This document shows positions 50,765 to 59,925 of a stretch of DNA of 64,000 nt, in pieces. The notes under the pieces are model-generated. The model was not told the DNA's origin. It was given only the letters and a program-made list of their open reading frames with translations, and searched no databases. The stretch lies in NCBI GenBank assembly GCA_030427245.1, contig JAUHXA010000008.1:1-64000 (forward strand). The letters run 5' to 3'. The stretch is from Bacteroidia bacterium (GTDB taxonomy: Bacteria; Bacteroidota; Bacteroidia; Chitinophagales; UBA2359). A program made the translations under genes and the position numbers. Numbering within the stretch: the stretch's first letter is position 1; every line of letters starts with the position of its first letter.

Positions 50765-52834
50765 ATGAATTGCTCTAAAAACATACAAATCCTTCTAATC
50801 CTATTGAGCCTGCCCGTCATAGCATTTGCTCAAAACAAAGCAATCCAAAAAACGGCTGCCTATTGTGCATTCGACCAAGTGACACAGCAAAACGAAGCAT
50901 TTCAAGACTTCAATAAGCGAGTCCAATCACAAGTTGAAGTATTAGAAGCCAACTGGAATGAAGCACAAAAAGACAACCACATCAAAACAATTCCAATAGT
51001 CGTGCATGTGATTCACGATGGAGGTACAGAAAATATTTCGATGGAACAGATTGAAAGCCAAATTGAGGTGCTGAACAACACTTTTCGGAAAGTAAGCGGA
51101 ACAAATGGCGATGCAGATGGGGTAGATACCGAAATTCAGTTTGCTTTGGCTCGAAAAAATCCAAATGGACGCTGTACAGATGGCGTAGTAAGAGTACAAT
51201 CGCCTTTGACCATGCACCAAAATTCAGAGCGTCATTTGTTGGCACAACTCAGTCGTTGGGATGCAAGACATTATTTGAATGTGTATGTGGTACGACGGAT
51301 AGGAACAGGAAGCACTTTGGGCTATGCCGCTTTCCCTGGCGGACCTTTGGAGTCAGATGGTATCGTGGTGGCACACAATGTTTTCGGCACGATGGGAACA
51401 GCAGGTGTAAATACAACAGGTCGAACTACGGTTCATGAAATTGGTCATTGGCTCGGGCTTTTTCACCCCTTTCAAGATGAAGGCTGTGGTGAGGATATCT
51501 GCACATCGGGTGACCGAGTTTGTGACACGCCTCCACAAACGGAGGCTTTCTTTGGCTGCCCCCAAAATTCCAACAGTTGCCACAACGACAATCCCGACCT
51601 CAACGACCCAATTCGCAACTACATGAACTACACCGATGATGTCTGTCAAGACGAATTTACTTACGGTCAAAAACTACGAATGCACGCTGCTTTGATTTTG
51701 GAGCGTCCCAATACATGGTCACCGACCAACCTAATGAATACAGGAATCAACGATGAAAGCCTACCCGAAATATGCGGTGTTGTCGCTGATTTCGTGACGC
51801 TTACGCCTAAAATATGTGTTAGCAACAGTATCCAATTCCACGACCGTTCTTTGAATGAAGTGACGACTTGGCAATGGATTTTCACTGGTGGAACACCTGC
51901 AACTTCAGTGGAGGTGAACCCTATAGTGACCTATAATGCAACAGGTACTTACAAAGTCGGTTTGGCGGTTTTTGATGCCGATAACCAAGTGGATTATTTT
52001 GAAATCGACAACTATATTGAGGTAGAAGAACCTGGCATAGGCAGAGCTTTGGCTTTTGGCGAAGATTTTGAAACGGGTGATTTTTCGGACGAAATACAGA
52101 TTTTGAATCCCGACAAGGGCATCACTTGGGAAGTCAGTGATACGGCAGCGTATGAGGGCAGTTATTCCATCAAAATCAACAATATGATTAACACCAATTA
52201 TGGACAACTGGATGAAATCGTGTTGCCGTTTTTTGATTTGACTTCAACGGTTGAAAATCCCTTTTTGCGCTTTCATTGGGCGTATGCACCATCTCACAAT
52301 ATTTTTTCGGATGAATTGGTAGTATCGATTTCTACCGATTGTGGAAGCACTTTTGAAACGCTCCGCTACTTGTCGGGAAATACACTTGCGACTGCTCCTC
52401 TCCAAACAACTCCTTTTGCACCGACTGATAATCAATGGGAAACGGCAAACATCAGTTTGAGTACCTACAAAGACGAGTCTTATGTCCTTATCAAAATTAC
52501 CAATGTCACCGATGGCGGCAATAACCTGTACTTGGATGAAATCTATGTGGGGGATGGGAGTTTGCCGACAAGCATTGAAGATGCCGAATTGCAGGCTGCA
52601 ATAACTGTTTTCCCAAATCCAAGCAGTGGTTTTTTGCAGGTTCAGTTGCCTTTTTCGGCTTCAAAAAATATGTCGCTGACGGTTACGGATATTCATGGCA
52701 AAATGGTATTGCAGCAAGATTTTGAGGCTATCGAAGTACTGCAATTGGATACAAGAGATTTTTCCAAAGGGCTGTATTTATTGAAGATAGAAATGGATGG
52801 GAATGTGGCAGTTGAGAAATTTTTGGTGGAGTAA
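50765..52834 (+). CDS. M43-family metalloprotease with T9SS sorting domain
   Basis: This 689-residue secreted protein follows a signal peptide (MNCSKNIQILLILLSLPVIAFA). The pappalysin-type zinc site is TVHEIGHWLGLFHPF (His 224, 228, 234), with Met-turn RNYMNYTDDVC downstream. The protease domain ends near 330. A PKD domain (TTWQWIFTGGTPATSVEVNP), a jellyroll-like beta domain and the C-terminal sorting domain (AAITVFPNPSSGFLQVQLPF, ending KIEMDGNVAVEKFLVE) follow. It is a surface or released metalloprotease. It lies between metal genes, perhaps by insertion. Confidence 0.88.
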   Translation: MNCSKNIQILLILLSLPVIAFAQNKAIQKTAAYCAFDQVTQQNEAFQDFNKRVQSQVEVLEANWNEAQKDNHIKTIPIVVHVIHDGGTENISMEQIESQIEVLNNTFRKVSGTNGDADGVDTEIQFALARKNPNGRCTDGVVRVQSPLTMHQNSERHLLAQLSRWDARHYLNVYVVRRIGTGSTLGYAAFPGGPLESDGIVVAHNVFGTMGTAGVNTTGRTTVHEIGHWLGLFHPFQDEGCGEDICTSGDRVCDTPPQTEAFFGCPQNSNSCHNDNPDLNDPIRNYMNYTDDVCQDEFTYGQKLRMHAALILERPNTWSPTNLMNTGINDESLPEICGVVADFVTLTPKICVSNSIQFHDRSLNEVTTWQWIFTGGTPATSVEVNPIVTYNATGTYKVGLAVFDADNQVDYFEIDNYIEVEEPGIGRALAFGEDFETGDFSDEIQILNPDKGITWEVSDTAAYEGSYSIKINNMINTNYGQLDEIVLPFFDLTSTVENPFLRFHWAYAPSHNIFSDELVVSISTDCGSTFETLRYLSGNTLATAPLQTTPFAPTDNQWETANISLSTYKDESYVLIKITNVTDGGNNLYLDEIYVGDGSLPTSIEDAELQAAITVFPNPSSGFLQVQLPFSASKNMSLTVTDIHGKMVLQQDFEAIEVLQLDTRDFSKGLYLLKIEMDGNVAVEKFLVE

Positions 52835-52840
52835 AAATGT

Positions 52841-52872
52841 CACCTGTTCAAGTCAAGAGACTTGAACAGGCG
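52841..52872. repeat. Dispersed palindrome with GTTCAAGTC core
   Basis: CACCTGTTCAAGTC (52841-52854) and GACTTGAACAGGCG (52859-52872) form a 13-14 bp stem with loop AAGA. It lies just before the cusB ATG. A TTG in the right arm is in frame with CusB but is not taken as its start. Confidence 0.8.
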
Positions 52873-52897
52873 AATCAAAAAAGTAAAACAAAACAAA

Positions 52898-54733
52898 ATG
52901 TATATGAACAAATCAATCATCATCACAGCAATAGCAACCCTCATTTTGGGTATAGGCATCGGCTTTCTAATTTTTGGTAGAAGCGGTGGCAGTACTACAA
53001 TGAATGGGCATGAACACGAACACGATTTGCAGCCTACTATTGGCGCAGAGGGCGAAACGATTTGGACGTGTTCGATGCACCCACAAATTCGCCAAAATGA
53101 GCCAGGAGATTGTCCGCTTTGTGGAATGGATTTGATTCCATTGGAAGAAGGAAGTAGCGACAACCCTATACAATTGACCATGACTCCTGATGCAGTCAAA
53201 TTGGCGAATATTCAGACTACAGTGGTGGGGCAAAAAATGGCTGGAAGTGCTGCAATGCAAGGGGATAATGAGGGCAAAGAACTGCTATTAACAGGCAAGG
53301 TGAAAATGGATGAGACTTTGAGCAGTACACAGACGGCGCACGTAGGCGGAAGGATTGAAAAACTGTATGTCAATTCGGAAGGGGAAACGATTCGCAAGGG
53401 ACAAAAAATCGCTTCGGTGTATTCACCCGAATTGGTGGCGGCTCAAAAGGAACTCTTTGAAGCCAAAAAACTGCAAAATCGACTACCTGCGCTTTATGAG
53501 GCGGCTAAGAACAAGCTGCAATTGTGGAAGATTCCAGTGAGTACGATTCGAGAAATTGAACAGAGAGGTGTGGTGAAAACAGAGATTGACATTTTTGCGG
53601 ATGTAGGCGGTACGGTGATGCGAAAGATGGTGAACTTGGGCGACCACATCAATACGGGAAGTGCCATGTTTGAGGTCATGAATTTGAGCAAAGTGTGGGT
53701 ATTGTTTGATGTCTATGAAAAGGATTTGCAGTGGATTCGGAAAGGCGACATCATCGAATTTAATGTGGCTGCTATGCCCGAAAAAACCTTCAAAGCTTCG
53801 ATTACTTTCATTGACCCTTTCATCAATCCTCAAACGAGGGTCGCAACGGTGCGTGTGGAAATTGGCAGTCAAGGCGGAAAATTGAAGCCCGATATGTTTG
53901 CCAAAGGAGTTCTGAACACCAAGCCTTTGCCTAAAAATACGGCGACTGCAAAAAGCGATGACAAAACGCCTTTGACCGTTCCCAAAACTGCCATTTTGTG
54001 GACAGGTAAGGAGTCGGTGGTTTATGTCAAAAATCAGGAAATGGACGTGCCTACTTTTGAGTACCGAGCCATCAAATTGGGCGCAAGTTTGGGTAATGCA
54101 TACATAGTGGAAAGTGGATTGGAGGCAGGCGCAGAGGTGGTGACAAATGGTGCATTTAAGATTGATGCTTCGGCTCAATTGAACAACAAGGCGAGCATGA
54201 TGAACAAGCAAGTGGCGATTAAAAACGAAACAATGTCAAACGACGATGTGGTCGTCAAAGTACCTGACTACCAATCGGAAACGCCCACAAGCTTCAAAAC
54301 TCAATTGGGCGCAACTGCTGATGCTTACCTCCAATTGAAGGATGCGCTGGTGGCTACGGATTTTGAAGCGGCAAAGTTGGCGAGTGTGGCATTGAAGGAG
54401 GCGATGGACAAAACGGATATGATGTTATTGAAAGGGGAGGCGCATACTTATTGGATGCAGCAGTTGAATGCCATAAATGCTCATTTGGATTTGCTGCAAG
54501 AAGCGGAAGATGTGGAAGAACAGCGCAAGCAGTTTTCCAGTATTTCGGATATGCTGACGGTGATGGTTAAGGCTTTTGGCATTGAAGGGAGTGACTTGTA
54601 TGTGCAGTTTTGCCCGATGGCTTTTGACAACAATGGAGGGTTTTGGTTGAGCGATGTGGCGCAGGTTCGGAATCCTTATTTTGGGGATAAGATGATGAAA
54701 TGTGGGGTGGTGAAGGATACGATTGGGAGGTGA
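52898..54733 (+). CDS. cusB: CusB-type periplasmic adaptor with heavy-metal binding domain
   Basis: This 611-residue protein starts at ATG 52898; a TTG at 52862 lies inside a palindrome. A signal anchor (IIITAIATLILGIGIGFLIF) is followed by GHEHEHD and a heavy-metal-binding domain: WTCSMHPQIRQNEPGDCPLC-GMDLIPLE at about 56-83. The HlyD-type core has VGGRIEKLYVNSEGETIRKG (lipoyl/hairpin) and VNLGDHINTGSAMFEVMNLS. The C-terminal DUF3347 domain (about 475-605) has QFCPMAFDNNGGFWLS and MMKCGVV for Cu/Ag. It links CusA to the TolC-like channel and hands metal to the pump. Confidence 0.9.
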   Translation: MYMNKSIIITAIATLILGIGIGFLIFGRSGGSTTMNGHEHEHDLQPTIGAEGETIWTCSMHPQIRQNEPGDCPLCGMDLIPLEEGSSDNPIQLTMTPDAVKLANIQTTVVGQKMAGSAAMQGDNEGKELLLTGKVKMDETLSSTQTAHVGGRIEKLYVNSEGETIRKGQKIASVYSPELVAAQKELFEAKKLQNRLPALYEAAKNKLQLWKIPVSTIREIEQRGVVKTEIDIFADVGGTVMRKMVNLGDHINTGSAMFEVMNLSKVWVLFDVYEKDLQWIRKGDIIEFNVAAMPEKTFKASITFIDPFINPQTRVATVRVEIGSQGGKLKPDMFAKGVLNTKPLPKNTATAKSDDKTPLTVPKTAILWTGKESVVYVKNQEMDVPTFEYRAIKLGASLGNAYIVESGLEAGAEVVTNGAFKIDASAQLNNKASMMNKQVAIKNETMSNDDVVVKVPDYQSETPTSFKTQLGATADAYLQLKDALVATDFEAAKLASVALKEAMDKTDMMLLKGEAHTYWMQQLNAINAHLDLLQEAEDVEEQRKQFSSISDMLTVMVKAFGIEGSDLYVQFCPMAFDNNGGFWLSDVAQVRNPYFGDKMMKCGVVKDTIGR

Positions 54734-54748
54734 GGAGTAGGAATTATA

Positions 54749-54876
54749 CCTGCCCGTTCAAGTGTCCACACTTGAGCGAAATTCATTGTGCAAGTCTCCA
54801 GACTTGTCAGTAAATCCTAAGGAGTGAGGACACTCCAAACAAGGGTTTTGTTCAAGTCTGGAGACTTAAACAGGCA
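54749..54876. repeat. Composite GTTCAAGTC/CACTCC repeat cluster
   Basis: Several palindromic pieces lie together: CCCGTTCAAGTGTCCACACT then TGAGC, GCAAGTCTCCAGACTTGT, GGAGTGAGGACACTCC and GTTCAAGTCTGGAGACTTAA then ACAGGC. They are related to 41341-41400 and 52841-52872. The cluster sits between cusB and the YdjM-like gene. Confidence 0.75.
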
Positions 54877-54912
54877 TAAAAAATAGGTTGATTTTCAACA
54901 AAAAACAATCAA

Positions 54913-55890
54913 ATGGACAGCATAACACAAGCAGCATTAGGAGCAGCAGTTGGAGAAGCAATTTTGGGCAAAAAAATTGGCAACAAAGCACCGATTTTGG
55001 GCGCAATCATTGGGACGATTCCGGACTTAGATGTGCTGCTTGTGCCATTATTTGATAGTTTTCAGAGAATCAGCATACATCGAGGTTACAGTCATTCCAT
55101 ATTGTTTTGTGTGTTGGGGGCATTTTTATTTGCCTACCTACTCCGCAAATCGAAATGGACAAAGGAAGTAGCTTATCCTAAGTTATGGTTTTTCAGCTTT
55201 TTGACTTTGTTCACACATGTATTGCTGGATGCGTTTACGAGCTACGGAACTCAGTTGTTTCTGCCATTTACGGATTGGCGGGTGAGTTTCGACAGCATCA
55301 CAGTTATAGACCCTATTTATACTGTACCACTTTTATTGGGACTTGGAGCGAGCCTATATTTTTACAAGCCTTCAGACAAAAAACGAGGGATGTGGAATCG
55401 AGTTGGATTGATAGTCAGTTCGCTTTATCTCATGTTTACCTTGGCTAATAAACAACACATAACCAATGTATTCAGCACACAATTAGAGAAACACAACATG
55501 CCTTTTTTTCGGATGCTGACCGTGCCTGTAAGCGCAGGCAACCTTGTTTGGTATGGGGTAGCGAAAGACAAAACACATCTGCATATTGGTAAGTATTCAA
55601 TGCTTGAGCGCAATGAGATAGAATTTGAATCTTTTCCCATTAATGAGCAATTGCTCGGTGATTTGAATGAACAGCTAATAGACAGATTAAAATGGTTTGC
55701 ACAAGGATTTTATACAGTTGCAGAAAAAGATGGAAAGATTCGACTCTACAATATGCAGTGCGATATGCAGGGAATCCGAAAATTTGGTGATTACAAAGCA
55801 CCAACAGCTTTTTACTACGAAATCACACCACAAGAAGGTGGAGCGTATGAATTGGAATCAGGAATGCATACGGAAACAATAAATGAATAA
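54913..55890 (+). CDS. YdjM/DUF457-like membrane metal-dependent hydrolase
   Basis: This 325-residue protein has several transmembrane helices after an N-terminal MDSITQAALGAAVGEAILGK. The conserved family motifs are visible: IPDLDVLL near 38, HRGYSHS near 57 and HVLLDAFTSYG near 100, the probable metal site. Family members (LexA-regulated YdjM in E. coli) are assigned as hydrolases, with substrate uncertain. Its stop overlaps the Crp/Fnr start by 8 bp, indicating translational coupling. Confidence 0.88.
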   Translation: MDSITQAALGAAVGEAILGKKIGNKAPILGAIIGTIPDLDVLLVPLFDSFQRISIHRGYSHSILFCVLGAFLFAYLLRKSKWTKEVAYPKLWFFSFLTLFTHVLLDAFTSYGTQLFLPFTDWRVSFDSITVIDPIYTVPLLLGLGASLYFYKPSDKKRGMWNRVGLIVSSLYLMFTLANKQHITNVFSTQLEKHNMPFFRMLTVPVSAGNLVWYGVAKDKTHLHIGKYSMLERNEIEFESFPINEQLLGDLNEQLIDRLKWFAQGFYTVAEKDGKIRLYNMQCDMQGIRKFGDYKAPTAFYYEITPQEGGAYELESGMHTETINE

Positions 55891-56539
55891 TAAAATGAAC
55901 ACTAGAGAATTTGAATATATCAGCAGTCAATTTTCGGAAGACTCACAAAGCTTCAATAAAGGGGCATTTATTTACTTACCCGAACAAGTCGTCAAAAACG
56001 TTTTTCTGGTTCACGAAGGAATCGTAAAGATTGGCTACTACAACAGCCGCAATGACAGCGTCACAAAAGCAATACTCTACAAGGGAGATGTGTTCAATGT
56101 GCCTCGTTTGCTGCAAAAAGAAGCTGCTGCCAACTATGCAGAAGTTATCAGCACTACCGCTAAGATTTCGACCATGAGCAGCACCGAATTTTGGAGAAAA
56201 ATCAAGGATGATGTCGAGTTTCAATACCAAATTATGAGTTCTTTAACCCAAAGAGTTACAGAATTGGAAAAAAGGTGGATGTGGATTACGAGCTTGTCAA
56301 TAGAGAAAAGGGTCATTGCCTTTATTGTGGATATGGGACTTCGGGAAGGCAAAAGGGTAGGCTTTGAAACGATGGTGGAAAATCCGTTCACCCACTCAGA
56401 AATCGGCAAATTCATTGGGTCTTCTCGCCAAACTGTCACAACTACGCTCAATCGGTTGCAGGAGAAAAATCTGATTTACTACAACCGCAAGAAAATATTG
56501 ATTCGAGATTTGAAAAAGCTTCAATCGAGTATTTGTTAA
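55883..56539 (+). CDS. Crp/Fnr-family transcription regulator
   Basis: This 218-residue protein overlaps the preceding gene by 8 bp (ATGAATAA). An alternative ATG lies 12 bp on. The cNMP-binding-type beta barrel occupies about 20-105 (AFIYLPEQVVKNVFLVHEGI). A dimerisation helix and a HTH_CRP domain follow, with FTHSEIGKFIGSSRQTVTTT and LNRLQEKNLI near 170-198 as the recognition motif. No Cys cluster for an FeS site is seen in the N-terminus. It probably regulates the downstream copB and copper genes. Confidence 0.9.
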   Translation: MNNKMNTREFEYISSQFSEDSQSFNKGAFIYLPEQVVKNVFLVHEGIVKIGYYNSRNDSVTKAILYKGDVFNVPRLLQKEAAANYAEVISTTAKISTMSSTEFWRKIKDDVEFQYQIMSSLTQRVTELEKRWMWITSLSIEKRVIAFIVDMGLREGKRVGFETMVENPFTHSEIGKFIGSSRQTVTTTLNRLQEKNLIYYNRKKILIRDLKKLQSSIC

Positions 56540-56605
56540 TAATAATAGAACGATTATTTAAACCGTCCATTCTCAATAAATTGTTTAAGCTAAAAATAAT
56601 ACCTC

Positions 56606-58711
56606 ATGGAAAATCATCACAAACACGAGCACCATTCAAAAAAAGAAAACAAACACGAGTCACACAATAACCATCAAAATCATGATGAACATCAGCATCA
56701 CCAAAAAAAAGAAAACAAACACGGTGGACACGAACACGATGGACATGAGAATCATCACGACCACCATCGAATGATGATTGAAGACTTCAAAAAACGATTT
56801 TGGGTTTCGCTCATTTTGAGTATTCCCGTCGTCGTTCTATCTCCCATGATACAATCCTTATTGGGCTACGAACTCACTTTTTCAGGACATCTGTATGTCA
56901 TTTTTGCCCTGTCCAGCATCGTCTTTTTCTACGGTGGGTTTCCGTTTTTGAAGGGCATGGTAGAAGAATTGAAGAAAAAGGAAGCGGGCATGATGACTCT
57001 CATTGCAGTAGCGATTATTGTGGCATACACTTATAGCAGTGCAGTCGTTTTTGGCTTGGCAGGAAAAATGTTCTTTTGGGAATTGGTCACACTGATAGAC
57101 ATTATGTTAGTGGGGCATTGGATAGAAATGAAGTCCGTTTTGGGAGCTTCAAAAGCATTGGAACTATTGGTGGAAATGATGCCATCAGAAGCGCATTTGG
57201 TTTTGGACAGTGGCGAAATCAAGAGTATTCCACTGCAAGAATTGAAGAAAGGAGATGTCATTCTCATCAAATCCAGTGAAAAAATTCCTGCCGATGGAAT
57301 GATTGTAGAGGGCGAAAGCTATGTCAATGAATCCATGCTCACAGGCGAATCCAAACCCGTCCAAAAAAGCAAGCACGATGAAGTAATCGGAGGCGCAATC
57401 AATGGCAATGGTTCGCTGAAAGTCAAAGTCGAAAACACAGGCGAAGATTCTTATCTAAATAAGGTCGTCAATATGGTGAAAGAGGCGCAAAAAACGAAGT
57501 CGAAAACCCAAAACTTGGCGAATACGGCTGCAAAATGGCTCACAATTATCGCTCTCACCGCAGGCTTTGGCACACTCTTTACTTGGCTCGTTTTGGGCAA
57601 GGAGTTTGTATTTGCATTGGAGCGAATGGTCACAGTGATGGTCATTTCTTGCCCTCATGCTTTGGGCTTGGCGATTCCTTTGGTGGTTGCTATTTCCACC
57701 GCTTTGTCTGCTCAAAATGGCTTGCTGATTCGCAACCGAACGGCTTTTGAAAATTCTCGAAAAATATCTGCCGTAGTATTTGATAAAACGGGAACACTCA
57801 CCAAAGGAGAGTTTGGAGTGAGTCGTTTTGAATCAATCAAAGAAGGGGAATACACTGCAAAAGAAGTCCTGCAACTGGCAAGTGCTTTGGAGCAAAATTC
57901 GGAGCATCCCATAGCGATGGGCATTATGCGAAAAGCAAAAGAAGCGGGCATTCAAGTTCCTCAAACACAAAACTTTGAAGCCATCACAGGCAAAGGCGTA
58001 CAAGCGCAAGTAGAAGGAAAATCCGTCAGTGTGGTCAGTCCCAACTACTTGAAAGACAAAGGCATTCCTATTCCAGACCATGCTTTTTCGGACAGTGCCG
58101 AAACAGTTGTTTTTGTATTGGTCGATGACAATCTGGTGGGATTCATCGCCTTGGCAGACGAAATCAGACCAGAATCAAAAGCTGCAATCGACACCTTGAA
58201 AAAGAACAACATTAAGGTCTATATGGCAACGGGCGACAACGAAATGGTGGCGAAAGTTGTGAGTGACAAGTTGGGTTTGGATGGCTTTTATGCAGAGGTA
58301 TTGCCGCATGAGAAAGTCGATATTGTAAACAAACTGCAATCAAAAGGAGAATTTGTGGCAATGACAGGCGATGGAGTCAACGATGCACCTGCTTTGGCGA
58401 ATGCAGATGTGGGAATTGCAGTAGGTTCGGGAACGGATGTCGCCGCCGAAACTGCCGATATTATTTTGGTGAATAGCAATCCAAAAGATATTGCCAAGTT
58501 GATATTGTTTGGCAAAGCGACCTATCAAAAAATGATTCAAAACTTGGTTTGGGCAACAGCCTACAATGCCTTAGCAATTCCATTGGCTGCAGGAATTTTG
58601 TATCCGACCTTCATGCTAAGTCCTGCGGTTGGAGCCGTATTGATGAGTTTGAGTACTGTTGTTGTAGCGATTAATGCACAGTTATTGAAGCGCAAGATGA
58701 AGGAGGAATAA
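56606..58711 (+). CDS. copB: CopB-type copper/silver P-type ATPase
   Basis: This 701-residue P1B-ATPase has a His-rich N-terminus (about residues 4-54) rather than a CxxC domain. The metal-specificity motif in the sixth helix is CPH (Cys349-Pro-His351), typical of CopB/P1B-3 enzymes that move Cu(II)/Ag(I), not the CPC of CopA. The P-site is DKTGTLTKG at 393, with TGES actuator (LTGESKPV) near 250 and GDGVNDAPAL near 590. It lies 67 bp after the Crp/Fnr gene. Transport probably goes from the cytoplasm to the periplasm. Confidence 0.95.
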   Translation: MENHHKHEHHSKKENKHESHNNHQNHDEHQHHQKKENKHGGHEHDGHENHHDHHRMMIEDFKKRFWVSLILSIPVVVLSPMIQSLLGYELTFSGHLYVIFALSSIVFFYGGFPFLKGMVEELKKKEAGMMTLIAVAIIVAYTYSSAVVFGLAGKMFFWELVTLIDIMLVGHWIEMKSVLGASKALELLVEMMPSEAHLVLDSGEIKSIPLQELKKGDVILIKSSEKIPADGMIVEGESYVNESMLTGESKPVQKSKHDEVIGGAINGNGSLKVKVENTGEDSYLNKVVNMVKEAQKTKSKTQNLANTAAKWLTIIALTAGFGTLFTWLVLGKEFVFALERMVTVMVISCPHALGLAIPLVVAISTALSAQNGLLIRNRTAFENSRKISAVVFDKTGTLTKGEFGVSRFESIKEGEYTAKEVLQLASALEQNSEHPIAMGIMRKAKEAGIQVPQTQNFEAITGKGVQAQVEGKSVSVVSPNYLKDKGIPIPDHAFSDSAETVVFVLVDDNLVGFIALADEIRPESKAAIDTLKKNNIKVYMATGDNEMVAKVVSDKLGLDGFYAEVLPHEKVDIVNKLQSKGEFVAMTGDGVNDAPALANADVGIAVGSGTDVAAETADIILVNSNPKDIAKLILFGKATYQKMIQNLVWATAYNALAIPLAAGILYPTFMLSPAVGAVLMSLSTVVVAINAQLLKRKMKEE

Positions 58712-58863
58712 ATTATCGCAAAACAAAATATTGGTTTGTACGACACTTGACCAAAAAATACAGATTTGACGAATATTTGCCTTCATTTTACTGTTATTTT
58801 GAGGACACTACAAACCTATTTAACTTATCACAATTCAATTATTCAATAAAATTTTTATTTAAT

Positions 58864-59835
58864 ATGAAACATTGTTACACACTTATTTTTGCATGTTTAT
58901 TTATTAGTCTAAGCAGTTTTGCTCAGAATAGTATTCAACTCAATATTCACCACAAGTTGGGAGATGACGCTTTTGTGATGCAAACAGAAGCCACCAATAA
59001 CATTGGGAATCAATTTAATGTTAGGCGATTAGAATACTACATTTCCGAAATCTCTATTGTCCACAATGGCAATATCGAAACAAAAATTGACGATTTATGG
59101 GTATTGGCAGATGCTGGTGACGGTACAACTGTTGTGGATTTAGGAATGCACAATATAGATGCTATTCATGGTATTAAGTTCCACATTGGAGTCGACGAAG
59201 CCCACAATCACGCAGACCCTGCAAGCTATCCAAGTGACCATCCTTTGGCTCCAAAATTTCCGAGTATGCACTGGGGGTGGGCTGCGGGCTATCGCTTTTT
59301 AGCCTATGAAGGAAATGGAGGAGAAAACCTCAATCGCAATTGTGAATTACATGGTTTGGGAGACAACAATTACTTCCAAACAGTTGTAAATGCGGAGATT
59401 ACTGCTGAAAATAATGAGATAGTTCTCAATTTGGATGCAGACTATACTCGTATTTTGGAGGACATTAATGTTAGTTCAGGTGTTATTGTTCATGGCGATT
59501 ATGCACAAGCACAAAAAGCCCTTCAAAACTTTAGAGATTTTGTATTCAGTGTTTCGGAAGAGGCAACTTCAATTGTAGATTTTAGTGAAATCAACAGCTT
59601 TGATTTATACCCAAATCCTGCAAATGTAGGAAGCACATCTATTTCCATCAATGCAACACAAGACCTTCAATATCAAGTAATCGTTTACGATGTGTTGGGT
59701 CGTAAAGTCCAATCTTTGAAGGATGTAAGAAGCAATACGCCAACTGCTTTGAAATTGGAAACGGCTGGTTTGTATATTGTTAGTTTGGTGAAAGAAGGAC
59801 AGTCGGTTATTACTAAAAAATTACAAGTAAACTAA
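58864..59835 (+). CDS. MbnP-like copper-binding protein with T9SS sorting domain
   Basis: This 323-residue protein starts at ATG 58864 before the signal MKHCYTLIFACLFISLSSFA; an upstream frame from 58747 is longer but lacks one. The MbnP features are FNVRRLEYYISEISIVHNG near 51, GIKFHIGVDEAHNHADP near 104 and FPSMHWGWAAGYRFLAYEG near 132-150, with Trp137 and Trp139. In the methanobactin system MbnP binds copper after MbnH oxidises a Trp to kynurenine. A T9SS sorting domain follows (FDLYPNPANVGSTSISINAT...VSLVKEGQSVITKKLQVN), so this version is likely exported to the surface. Confidence 0.85.
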   Translation: MKHCYTLIFACLFISLSSFAQNSIQLNIHHKLGDDAFVMQTEATNNIGNQFNVRRLEYYISEISIVHNGNIETKIDDLWVLADAGDGTTVVDLGMHNIDAIHGIKFHIGVDEAHNHADPASYPSDHPLAPKFPSMHWGWAAGYRFLAYEGNGGENLNRNCELHGLGDNNYFQTVVNAEITAENNEIVLNLDADYTRILEDINVSSGVIVHGDYAQAQKALQNFRDFVFSVSEEATSIVDFSEINSFDLYPNPANVGSTSISINATQDLQYQVIVYDVLGRKVQSLKDVRSNTPTALKLETAGLYIVSLVKEGQSVITKKLQVN

Positions 59836-59925
59836 CTAAATAGTGGAGTGGTGACTGGTGGTTTTGTAGTAACTTAAAAAGCCAGTCACCTATCGCTAAC
59901 TAATCAATTATTGTTTAATCTTTAT

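Noticed and set aside
52862-52897. TTG start for CusB
   Set aside because: It lies in a palindromic repeat and adds a Lys/Arg-rich tail before the true signal anchor. ATG 52898 is preferred.
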